This document shows positions 1 to 6,085 of a stretch of 9,477 nucleotides of DNA, in pieces. Position numbers and translations under genes: made by a program. This stretch comes from Crenarchaeota archaeon SCGC AAA471-B05. GTDB taxonomy: Archaea > Thermoproteota > Thermoprotei > Gearchaeales > Gearchaeaceae. The notes under the pieces are model-generated. The model saw nothing but the letters and a program-made list of their open reading frames with translations. It ran no database searches and was not told the DNA's origin. The first letter of the stretch is position 1, and each line of letters starts with the position of its first letter. The stretch covers positions 69,208 through 78,684 of the forward strand of contig AQYM01000031.1 in the NCBI GenBank assembly GCA_000380705.1, given 5' to 3'.

Positions 1-477
1 GATCTAGATGGGTTTCCTAAAGAACAGGTTTTTTGTAATCAACAGGGAAGCATAATTATAGTTCATGCACATGGTGATAACAAAGAACAAATAGTTACCT
101 ATGTTCCAAAATTAAAAAACATTATAGGGACTACCCAAGTTAAACCTAAAGGAAACACTTATAATTTTGGTGGTTTTACCGATGGAGATAGAGCTGTATT
201 TATTACAGGAGCATTCGAACCTTTAACTATTACACTGGTAGGTATGGATCTTACAGAAGATGTAGGAAAATATTCAAAGCAGATAATATTTGATAGAACC
301 AAAAAAATAGCCAAATTAAAGATAGCGAAGGAATTACTTGAACTGTTTGCAACAAAAGCTAAAAAAATTAATAAAAAACTAGGTCTTTATAATTTAACAA
401 AGGAAGGGGAAAACATAGAGGGTTTTGATAAAATAAGCGTAAAAGATTTTGTTAAAATAATTTATAAGTACAAATGA
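1..477 (+). CDS. mptE: 6-hydroxymethyl-7,8-dihydropterin pyrophosphokinase, MptE/DUF115 family (5' truncated by window edge)
   Basis: The frame is open from the first base to a TGA at 475-477, giving 158 visible residues; the start lies outside the window. An ATG at 244 is only internal Met 82, because conserved motifs precede it. Seen: DLDG (residues 1-4), HAHGDN (22-27), GTTQ (43-46) and GGFTDGDRA (57-65), followed by a Lys-rich helical tail ending at the stop. This Asp/His-rich pattern matches the archaeal DUF115 pterin pyrophosphokinase (MptE), which transfers pyrophosphate from ATP to 6-hydroxymethyl-7,8-dihydropterin with Mg2+ during synthesis of methanopterin- or folate-like C1 carriers. 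It is expected to be cytoplasmic. About a third of the protein is missing at the N-terminus, judged from the usual family length of somewhat over 200 residues. The family call rests on remembered motifs, so substrate specificity is an inference. Confidence 0.75.
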   Translation, partial: DLDGFPKEQVFCNQQGSIIIVHAHGDNKEQIVTYVPKLKNIIGTTQVKPKGNTYNFGGFTDGDRAVFITGAFEPLTITLVGMDLTEDVGKYSKQIIFDRTKKIAKLKIAKELLELFATKAKKINKKLGLYNLTKEGENIEGFDKISVKDFVKIIYKYK

Positions 478-524
478 TTTTTATGAGAATAATAAACTTA
501 AAAGGAGTTGTTGGCTTTATTTAC

Positions 525-614
525 TTAGAATTGATAAATTTTAATCTCTGCACCTATTTCGAGAGTATTTTTTAGGAATATTGCAATTCCATAAGGAAAG
601 GAATTAGCTTTATT
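525..614 (-). pseudogene. Possible C-terminal gene remnant
   Basis: On the minus strand, 29 codons are open between an in-frame stop at 615-617 and a stop at 525-527. The translation includes SFPYGIAIFLKNTLEIGAEI and reads like the end of a real protein, with a PYG turn, a hydrophobic stretch and then alternating charged and hydrophobic residues. There is no start codon and no continuation in a neighbouring frame. It could be the decayed 3' end of a gene lost by rearrangement, or chance. I do not recognise a family. Confidence 0.2.
568..573 (+). terminator. Possible T-tract terminator after mptE
   Basis: A run of six T on the plus strand lies about 90 bp past the mptE-family stop, with a five-T run directly after the stop (478-482) and another six-T run at 635-640. 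Archaeal RNA polymerase can terminate at U-rich stretches without a strong hairpin. In such an AT-rich genome these runs also occur by chance, so which of them, if any, is used is an inference. Confidence 0.25.
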
Positions 615-677
615 TTATAATAACTTCAATTGTATTTTTTAACATAAGTATTTTCAATATTTTTAATATATTCTAAA

Positions 678-1244
678 TTAACTTATAATAATTTTGTTTC
701 CTAATAATTCTATTAGCTTACTTTTGATATTCATATATATTGATTTCTCAGGAATATAAGCTTCGTATTTAAACTTCTTATTATTATAAAGAATTTCTAA
801 GCTTATTTCAAAATCATCTCTTTTAATAGATATTTTTGCAGATTCCTTAATTTTTATTTGATTTATTTCATAATATGCTATTATAGAATTTATTTTATAT
901 TTTATTTTATTGCTTTTTAATTTATTTTCTAGATCATTTATCTCGAATAATTTGTTTAATTTATCAGAATAAAATAATTTGTTTAATTTATCAGAATAAC
1001 CAACAACTTCATGGAATAAAGTATCAATAATACCCCAAAATATATTGCTTAATGGATCATTACCGTATGAGCCGCGTTTAAAGGGCAGGAATTTTTCCGT
1101 CCGATTCATTTCAAATTCTATGAGAATGTCCTCTGTAAAGACCAAAAGGCATCTCAAATAACCAAACCCTAAAGTTTTCCAAGAGAATACATGTTTCCAC
1201 GCGTCAAGTAGAGTTTCAATTTTTTTATTTCCAATCCATTCCAT
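678..1244 (-). CDS. Unrecognised 188-aa protein with internal duplication
   Basis: The protein has an ATG start and no signal peptide or clear membrane span. The N-terminal half is aromatic and hydrophobic (WKTLGFGYLRCLLVFTEDIL at about residues 22-41, then RGSYGNDPLSNIFWGIIDTL at about 57-76). That half may form a beta-rich domain, loosely like a PH-type fold, but this is a weak guess. The C-terminal half is Lys/Ile/Asn-rich with predicted beta strands. Residues about 83-100 contain the segment SDKLNKLFY twice in tandem, caused by a perfect 27-bp DNA duplication. The gene lies 31 bp downstream of the reductase gene on the same strand, so it may be co-transcribed, but an AT-rich stretch just upstream of the ATG could also be its own promoter. 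No Shine-Dalgarno sequence is seen. Function unknown. Confidence 0.7.
   Translation of the reverse strand: MEWIGNKKIETLLDAWKHVFSWKTLGFGYLRCLLVFTEDILIEFEMNRTEKFLPFKRGSYGNDPLSNIFWGIIDTLFHEVVGYSDKLNKLFYSDKLNKLFEINDLENKLKSNKIKYKINSIIAYYEINQIKIKESAKISIKRDDFEISLEILYNNKKFKYEAYIPEKSIYMNIKSKLIELLGNKIIIS
946..999. repeat. Perfect 27-bp tandem duplication inside a coding region
   Basis: Bases 946-972 and 973-999 are identical over 27 bp, directly adjacent, and diverge at once outside this span (945 versus 972, and 973 versus 1000). Being nine codons long, the duplication keeps the reading frame of the unknown gene at 678-1244 and duplicates the peptide unit LNKLFYSDK. The absence of any difference between copies suggests a recent slippage event. 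Confidence 0.95.
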
Positions 1245-1275
1245 GACTAAATTTAATAATAAAATAAATAAAAAT

Positions 1276-2544
1276 TTACAAAAGAGTTCTAAATATATGA
1301 ATAAAGTTTACCGGATTTTTTAACAGCTTATAACCTTTTAACTTAAATCCGATTCTTAATTTATCTAGAGTAGACATTTGCTTTATTACAGGAGCTATGG
1401 ACATATGTTCAGTTAAACCTTTTTGCAATAATTCATATCTTTTGATATTAGACTTAAAGAATTTAGCCACGGTTATCCATTTTTTCTCCAAATCTTTACC
1501 CCATAATATTTGCTTTACAGCCCATTCGACATTGAAAATTTTTCCAAATTCTTTTTTCCATTCTTTCTCATAAAGTTTTGTGCCTTTTTCCGAAAAATTT
1601 TTATTTGTTAATAAAATATCAAAAACTTTTGCAGCAATTTCACCGCTTTTTAAAGAAAAGTAAATTCCTTCCCAAGTTATAGGATCTGCAAAACCTGCAG
1701 CATCACCTATTACAACGAATCTTTTTCCATAGGTTTTATCTAAAGGTTTATTAGGATTTAAATGAGCTAAAAATTCCCTATTATATATTGGCAATATTTT
1801 CAGACCCTTAATTTGTTTAGCTACAATAATGTTATCTTTTAAAAATGCTTTGAATCTCAAAGTAGCTTTTTCTCCTTCCATCCTGTCAGTTATACCTATA
1901 GAAAGTCCTTCTTTTTTTGGGAATATCCAACCATAACTATACGTTGAATATCTAGAATCTACGATGAAGTTAAAACTATGTTTAATATTATCATCAAGAT
2001 TTTCAATATCTCCTACAAATTCAGATTGAAATGAAATTAAATATTCAGAAGGTTTTAATCCTAATTGAAGTAATAAATCAGCCCTTATTCCAAAAGCACC
2101 TATAAGTAACTCTCCTTCATATTCTTTTAATAGCCCTTTATGATCACACTTTACTTTAACTCCATATTTATCGATATATATCCTCTTAGCCACAGTATTA
2201 TATACGATTTCTGCTCCATAATCTTGTGCTTTATCACGGATCCATTGATCGAGTACACTTCTATAATATGAATAGCCTATGACTTCATCCTTTTTTGCAG
2301 ATATAACTTCATTTTCGTCAATAAATATATTTACTCCTTTAATTTCTCTCTCGACAATTTTTAACGGGTTACCTAAAATTGATAATAGTTTAATAGAACG
2401 TAAAGGTGTTCCTCCTGAACATACCTTATACCTATTTATCGAACCAGCCTCAATAACCAATACTTTATGTCCTTTTTGAGCTAAAATACCTGCACTTAAT
2501 GCCCCTCCTGGGCCTCCTCCTATTATTATTGTATCATACTTCAA
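1276..2544 (-). CDS. Geranylgeranyl reductase-family FAD-dependent oxidoreductase
   Basis: This 422-residue flavoprotein of the geranylgeranyl/digeranylgeranylglycerophospholipid reductase family probably reduces isoprenoid double bonds of archaeal membrane lipids. Seen: an N-terminal Rossmann FAD motif IIIGGGPGGALSAG (residues 6-19) followed by VIEAG; a Cys-containing loop VCSGGTP (41-47) where family members carry a conserved Cys-Gly-rich motif; the substrate-cavity motif YGWIFP (204-209), matching YxWxFP; and the second FAD motif GDAAGFADPITWEGI (280-294). Length is near the family norm, with a basic C-terminal tail. The start is TTG, preceded by AAGGGA, and begins immediately before the FAD strand; no in-frame ATG is nearby. 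It is third in a minus-strand series after the ribU-like and metallopeptidase genes, 108 bp after the latter, so a separate promoter is possible. Archaea often have several paralogues, so the exact substrate is uncertain. Confidence 0.88.
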   Translation of the reverse strand: MKYDTIIIGGGPGGALSAGILAQKGHKVLVIEAGSINRYKVCSGGTPLRSIKLLSILGNPLKIVEREIKGVNIFIDENEVISAKKDEVIGYSYYRSVLDQWIRDKAQDYGAEIVYNTVAKRIYIDKYGVKVKCDHKGLLKEYEGELLIGAFGIRADLLLQLGLKPSEYLISFQSEFVGDIENLDDNIKHSFNFIVDSRYSTYSYGWIFPKKEGLSIGITDRMEGEKATLRFKAFLKDNIIVAKQIKGLKILPIYNREFLAHLNPNKPLDKTYGKRFVVIGDAAGFADPITWEGIYFSLKSGEIAAKVFDILLTNKNFSEKGTKLYEKEWKKEFGKIFNVEWAVKQILWGKDLEKKWITVAKFFKSNIKRYELLQKGLTEHMSIAPVIKQMSTLDKLRIGFKLKGYKLLKNPVNFIHIFRTLL

Positions 2545-2652
2545 TTTCCCTTAATAATAAGAATAAATCAAAAAGTAAATAATAGTTTACGTAATTACCA
2601 TAAACAGAAGCCTTAAGTTTAAGATAGAAATGCTTATGATTTAAAAATTAGT

Positions 2653-2979
2653 TCACCTGACTTTATAAAAATCTTTTAGGAATAATAATGCAAATTCATC
2701 AGCATACCTTTCTGTGCCTCTATGCTTGCCCATTCTAAATCTTATAACATGGTAAAATTCGTGTAAAACTATAAAGGGATTTCTCATATATTCTTCTTTT
2801 TTGAAGTATATAGTATTTTTAAAAGGATCGTAAACGGCTAATGCAAAATTTTTCCCTTTAGGTAAACCTATTTTTATTTTAGGAGGTTTAACATTGTAAA
2901 ATTCTGCCAATTTACTAATAGCTTCTTCAGTTTTACCTTCTAATATCAAATTTATAATTTCGTTTTTATTAATCACCAA
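2653..2979 (-). CDS. Small HExxH zinc metallopeptidase-like protein
   Basis: This protein of about 108 residues contains VLHEFYHVIRF with HEFYH at 73-77, the zinc-binding HExxH helix of gluzincin-type metallopeptidases. Downstream are two candidate third ligands, Glu90 and Glu95 in TERYADEFA, resembling the arrangement in small minimal metallopeptidases (SprT-like or ImmA/IrrE-like). An N-terminal helix and a segment predicted as beta strands (about 45-60) precede the motif. There is no signal peptide or membrane span, so it is probably cytoplasmic. The frame opens with TTG at 2977-2979 followed at once by GTG (2974-2976); either may be the start, and GTG would give 107 residues. It lies 17 bp after the ribU-like gene and is probably co-transcribed with it. 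Proteolytic activity and target are not shown by the sequence; the motif supports zinc binding only. Confidence 0.75.
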   Translation of the reverse strand: MVINKNEIINLILEGKTEEAISKLAEFYNVKPPKIKIGLPKGKNFALAVYDPFKNTIYFKKEEYMRNPFIVLHEFYHVIRFRMGKHRGTERYADEFALLFLKDFYKVR

Positions 2980-2996
2980 ATAAGAATGGTTTAATC

Positions 2997-3623
2997 CTAT
3001 TTATGTTCTTTTAACTTAATTTTAATCCATGGTGTTGTAATTTTATAGGTAAGCTTTATGAGTTGTGGTAATCGAGTTAAATAATATGCAGGAATTACAG
3101 AGATTAAAACATGTATTGAATTATATATTGCAGTGAAAATCAAAATTAATAATAATGAACCCGGTAAACCTGTTGCTTTAGTAATTAAATTTTCTGCATA
3201 GGATAAAAAAGGAGAAAAAACCGTAAGAAAAACTACATAATTAGCCAAAGTCATTACAGCATTCCTAATGAGTAAAGCTAAAAGAATTGCAAAAATCACT
3301 GCATAAAATGTTTTTCTATATCTAGAAAAAGAAATTCCTAAGTAAACACCTAATATTGTAGAAACTACGGCTAAAAATTTCATCAACGGTCCTATTATTG
3401 GAAATTCTGCACCTACATTAAGTAGTATAAAATGTACGAAAGCTATTCCAACTGCCACGAAAGGACCGAACAAAAATAAACTAATAAATACAATAATTTC
3501 AGCAGGATCAAAAACTAAATATCCTAAAGGATAAAATCTAAATAAATGTGATAATGTTAAAGATACTAACGTTACAATAGCCCCAAGTATTCCTATTAAA
3601 GTAACTTGTAAACTTTTATTCAT
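2997..3623 (-). CDS. ribU: ECF transporter S-component, probable riboflavin transporter RibU
   Basis: This 208-residue integral membrane protein has about six hydrophobic segments (roughly 5-26, 38-52, 55-70, 76-98, 105-135 and 157-185) and a basic cytoplasmic C-terminal tail. The pattern fits RibU-type substrate-binding subunits of ECF transporters: YLVFDPAEIIVFISLFLFGP (36-55) corresponds to the family's FD...P...GP region, and NAVMTLANYVVF (121-132) to its conserved Asn-Tyr segment. It would bind riboflavin and bring it in together with an energizing EcfT/EcfA module; none is encoded here. The divergent neighbour is a riboflavin kinase with a DNA-binding domain, which strongly supports a flavin role over other vitamins. 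The ATG is preceded by AAGGA at a very short spacing, and a TATA-like core lies about 25 bp upstream inside a palindrome, so the transcript may be leaderless. It probably leads an operon with the metallopeptidase-like gene. Confidence 0.78.
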   Translation of the reverse strand: MNKSLQVTLIGILGAIVTLVSLTLSHLFRFYPLGYLVFDPAEIIVFISLFLFGPFVAVGIAFVHFILLNVGAEFPIIGPLMKFLAVVSTILGVYLGISFSRYRKTFYAVIFAILLALLIRNAVMTLANYVVFLTVFSPFLSYAENLITKATGLPGSLLLILIFTAIYNSIHVLISVIPAYYLTRLPQLIKLTYKITTPWIKIKLKEHK

Positions 3624-3640
3624 ATTCCTTTAATAAAAAA

Positions 3641-3654
3641 ACAAATATATTTGT
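3641..3654. promoter_or_regulatory. Palindromic operator containing a shared, symmetric TATA-like core
   Basis: ACAAATATATTTGT is a perfect 14-bp palindrome in the 50-bp gap between the divergent ribU-like and riboflavin kinase genes. Its AAATATATTT core is centred about 26 bp upstream of the kinase ATG (3674) and about 25 bp upstream of the ribU ATG (3623). That is the archaeal TATA-box distance for leaderless transcripts in both directions. Because it is self-complementary, one site could serve both promoters, and a regulator bound here would compete with TBP. The palindrome is seen directly; its roles are inferred. Confidence 0.6.
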
Positions 3655-3656
3655 AT

Positions 3657-3674
3657 TTACAAAATATTTTGTAA
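3657..3674. promoter_or_regulatory. Palindromic operator overlapping the riboflavin kinase start
   Basis: TTACAAAATATTTTGTAA is a perfect 18-bp palindrome whose last base is the A of the kinase ATG. It shares the arms ACAAA and TTTGT with the palindrome at 3641-3654, and the 4-bp centres are ATAT here and TATA there. The two centres are 18 bp apart. The likely ligand is the HTH domain of the adjacent kinase/regulator, giving autoregulation by blocking the transcription start. The binding protein is an inference. Confidence 0.6.
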
Positions 3675-4360
3675 TGGAAGAAAAGAGATATTTGTATACT
3701 TTACTCGAATTAGCAAGGGCAGGATTCATAGAAAGAACAAAACCTGTAACGATCACTCAAATTTCTTCTGTAATTAACATGACCCAGCAAAACTTGTCAA
3801 GACATTTAATAATTCTTGAAAAATTAGGTTACATAAACAAAATTCTTACAGAAAATGGTGTTATAATTACTCTTACTAAAAAAGGAAGAGATTTTATAAA
3901 TGAAATTTATTTATCCTTAAAAGCGATGATGGAAAAAGAAAAGGAAATAATAATTAAAGGAAAGGTTTTCACAGGAATAGGTGAAGGAGCATACTACGTA
4001 ACAAGAAAATACTATATGAACCAATTCAAAGAAAAGCTAGGAATTAAGCCTTATCCTGGCACTTTAAATATTAAATTGATAGAACCAAAGGATAGGAGTT
4101 TTATAGAGTCATTACCCTATATTTTTATCCCAGGAACCAAAACGAAACTAAGAACATATGGATGGGTAAAATGTTTTCCAGCTGTAATGAATGGACAAGT
4201 TAGGTGTTTTGCAATAACATTGGAAAGAACCCACTATGATTCTACTGTAATAGAAGTTATTAGTGAAGTAAATTTAAGAAAAACATTAAACTTAAAGGAT
4301 AACGATATAGTAGAAATTAAATTATTAAAATTTAATGAACAACAAAATAAAACTAGTTAA
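3674..4360 (+). CDS. ribK: HTH-riboflavin kinase fusion: bifunctional CTP-dependent riboflavin kinase/regulator (RbkR type)
   Basis: This 228-residue cytoplasmic protein has two parts. Residues about 1-90 form a winged-helix HTH domain, with the recognition helix near NMTQQNLSRHLIILEKLGYI (35-54). Residues about 95-220 are the archaeal DUF120 kinase, with GKVFTGIGEGAYYV (96-109), PYPGTLN (126-132) and RTHYDSTVIEVIS (185-197). The kinase converts riboflavin to FMN using CTP rather than ATP. HTH-fused members have been described in archaea as bifunctional regulators of riboflavin genes (RbkR). The ATG is kept because the HTH begins at once; it has no Shine-Dalgarno sequence, and an 18-bp palindrome reaches into the start codon, so a leaderless, autoregulated transcript is likely. 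The gene is divergent from the ribU-like gene and overlaps the next gene by 26 bp. Confidence 0.9.
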   Translation: MEEKRYLYTLLELARAGFIERTKPVTITQISSVINMTQQNLSRHLIILEKLGYINKILTENGVIITLTKKGRDFINEIYLSLKAMMEKEKEIIIKGKVFTGIGEGAYYVTRKYYMNQFKEKLGIKPYPGTLNIKLIEPKDRSFIESLPYIFIPGTKTKLRTYGWVKCFPAVMNGQVRCFAITLERTHYDSTVIEVISEVNLRKTLNLKDNDIVEIKLLKFNEQQNKTS

Positions 4361-5258
4361 AGATGAAATTTATTCCCAAATAAAAGAGTTACCGATATTA
4401 TATGAGGAAATAAAACATAGCAACTATTATAAAATGTTAAAGGATGCAGAAAATGTAATAATAACAGGTTGCGGAGATTCTTATGCTGCAGCATTGATGT
4501 TAAGCGAATTATCAAAGACAATGGCAATGGATCCTTATGAAGCTATTTTTAAAGATTTTGGTAAAGATATGATCTTTGTAATAGTTTCTGTTTCAGGTAA
4601 AACAGTGGCAAATTTAAACTTAGCTAAGAAACTTAAAGAAAATGGAAACAAAATAATAGCTGTTACAGGTAAAAAAGATTCTCCTTTAACTAAAATCATA
4701 AATGAAGTTATATGGATAAATTACGAAGAAAAAACAATTTTACCGGGAACTTTAAGCTTTACAAAGAGTTTGATAGCTTTATACGGTTTATTCGGAATTA
4801 ATATAGACTTTAAAAATTTAAATAAAGAAATTATTGCAAAAGCTTTCGAGGATACAAAGGATATTTTTGGAGAAAGTTTTTACATTTTAGGCGGAGCTAA
4901 ACTTTTTCCTTCATGTTATTATTTTAAAGCAAAGATTTTAGAGTTCTCAGGATGCAAAACCATAATAGAAAGAATTGAGCAATTTGCTCATATGGACTTA
5001 TTTGGTTTAACAATGAAAGATTGCATAATTTTTTTATCTAGAAATGAGAAGAAAGTTGAAGAAACCTACAAATTAATTTCAGAAAACGTAAAAATTGCCA
5101 AATTGCTTAATTTTAATTATCCGATTGAAGAATCATATTTAATTAGCTCAATTTATGCCCAAGCATTAGGATTTAATTTACTAGTTTACCATGGTTTAAC
5201 GGATTTTCACTTCGCAAAAAGTAGACTTCTAAAAATAAGCGATCAATTAATATATTAA
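4335..5258 (+). CDS. SIS-domain protein, probable sugar-phosphate isomerase or binding protein
   Basis: This 307-residue cytoplasmic protein resembles the isomerase half of GlmS and AgaS-like proteins, with two SIS domains. The first (about 20-165) has VIITGCGDSYAA (41-52) and the Ser-rich phosphate loop VSVSGKT (84-90), followed by NKIIAVTGKKDSPL. The second (about 175-300) has ILGGAKLF (184-191) and IERIEQFAHMDLFG (211-224), equivalent to the catalytic Glu/His region of the family. No glutaminase domain is present, so it is not a full glucosamine-6-phosphate synthase. The gene starts at an ATG inside the riboflavin kinase gene (26-bp overlap, different frame), implying translational coupling and a shared operon. 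The substrate is unknown. A pentose- or ketose-phosphate feeding riboflavin synthesis is possible from context only. Its stop codon interlocks with that of the convergent permease gene. Confidence 0.82.
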   Translation: MNNKIKLVKDEIYSQIKELPILYEEIKHSNYYKMLKDAENVIITGCGDSYAAALMLSELSKTMAMDPYEAIFKDFGKDMIFVIVSVSGKTVANLNLAKKLKENGNKIIAVTGKKDSPLTKIINEVIWINYEEKTILPGTLSFTKSLIALYGLFGINIDFKNLNKEIIAKAFEDTKDIFGESFYILGGAKLFPSCYYFKAKILEFSGCKTIIERIEQFAHMDLFGLTMKDCIIFLSRNEKKVEETYKLISENVKIAKLLNFNYPIEESYLISSIYAQALGFNLLVYHGLTDFHFAKSRLLKISDQLIY

Positions 5259-6085
5259 AATGATATAGGTATATCCAATAATCCCTTTCTCTTCGCAATA
5301 TTTTCGCATATTCTAAATATTATTAAAGCTATAATTAAATAGGCTGCACTTAAAATTATAAGAAAAATTAGATCATTAAAAACACTTGTAATATCTATTC
5401 CTTTTATAGCATTCCTGTTAACGTCAAGCCAGTATTTTATAGGCAAATAATTGGCTACGAGGTTTAACGGGTAAGGAAGAATTTCTGTAGAATATAAAAC
5501 CCCTCCAAAAAGAAGCAAACTTGAAACTACTGAATCTATGACAATCCAACCATAGTTTGTGGTAAATAATAGAAAACTAGCTACCAAAAGACCAAGGGCC
5601 GTTATCCATATAAAACCTAGAATAATATTTAATAAAAGTAAAGGAAAATTGGGCTTAAGCTCAAATAAAGGATATTGTATTATATAGGCGCCTAAAACGA
5701 AAGCTATAACTAAAGGATATAAGCCTTCAACAAAATGATAGAAACCTCTTCCAAATAAATAGAAAGAAAGTTTTACATTGGTAATATAAATATATTTTAG
5801 CATTTTATAATGTTCTTTATCATCCCAAAAGGTATAAGCTATTCCAATTATTCCACTCCCAATAAGATTATAAAATGCTTGCCCAACTAAAATGTAATAT
5901 CCATATTCTAAGGAAGGACCTTTAACAGCTGAAACCGCAATATAAATAAAAATCATTAGCATTAAAGTAAAGGTAGGTCTAATCGTAATGTAAATTAGAT
6001 AAATGAAAAATTTAGTCCAGTTGGCTTCTATTTGATAACTTAACCAAAATAATATTCTTAGAAGCGAAATTGATTTTAATCCCAT
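5255..6085 (-). CDS. ABC-2 type transporter permease (second subunit)
   Basis: This 276-residue membrane protein has about six predicted spans (roughly 26-52, 62-85, 120-137, 147-174, 180-199 and 238-259). Between the second and third spans lies the hydrophilic stretch FWDDKEHYKMLKYIYIT (86-102), the typical ABC-2 permease region with a charged pair followed by a coupling helix that meets the ATPase. The segment LLFGGVLYSTEILPYPLNLV (191-210) matches the ABC-2 pattern 'FSG.yfP...lP'. It is the last gene of the exporter operon; its ATG overlaps the end of the preceding permease gene by 10 bp, so the two are probably translated together and assemble as a heterodimer. The substrate is unknown. 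Exporters of this type move drugs, lipids or glycans out of cells. Its stop codon interlocks with that of the convergent SIS gene. Confidence 0.85.
   Translation of the reverse strand: MGLKSISLLRILFWLSYQIEANWTKFFIYLIYITIRPTFTLMLMIFIYIAVSAVKGPSLEYGYYILVGQAFYNLIGSGIIGIAYTFWDDKEHYKMLKYIYITNVKLSFYLFGRGFYHFVEGLYPLVIAFVLGAYIIQYPLFELKPNFPLLLLNIILGFIWITALGLLVASFLLFTTNYGWIVIDSVVSSLLLFGGVLYSTEILPYPLNLVANYLPIKYWLDVNRNAIKGIDITSVFNDLIFLIILSAAYLIIALIIFRICENIAKRKGLLDIPISF

Larger units (their letters stand above)
478..677. other. AT-rich intergenic region between convergent genes
   Basis: This 200-bp gap separates the 3' ends of the mptE-family gene (+) and the unknown gene at 678-1244 (-). No RNA gene or convincing full coding region is visible. 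It contains several plus-strand T tracts (478-482, 568-573, 635-640), a weak inverted repeat (GGAAT at 575-579 and ATTCC at 586-590), and a 29-codon minus-strand open stretch listed separately as a possible remnant. Confidence 0.7.

Noticed and set aside
244..477. A separate 77-residue protein starting at the ATG at 244
   Set aside because: The same frame is open back to base 1 and encodes strong family motifs (DLDG, HAHGDN, GGFTDGDRA), so this is the tail of a longer gene.
483..575. A 30-codon plus-strand open frame just after the mptE-family gene
   Set aside because: It has no ribosome site, no recognisable motif and chance-level length in AT-rich DNA.
575..590. Inverted repeat GGAAT/ATTCC as a hairpin terminator or small RNA
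   Set aside because: The stem is only 5 bp with a 6-base loop, too weak to call; it is mentioned only within the intergenic entry.
2279..2479. A plus-strand open frame of 66 codons
   Set aside because: It lies fully antisense within the FAD domain of the geranylgeranyl reductase-family gene, whose motifs are unambiguous.
2545..2652. Promoter or terminator between the metallopeptidase-like and reductase genes
   Set aside because: Several AT-rich stretches could act as TATA boxes, but none stands out in position or sequence, so no site is called.
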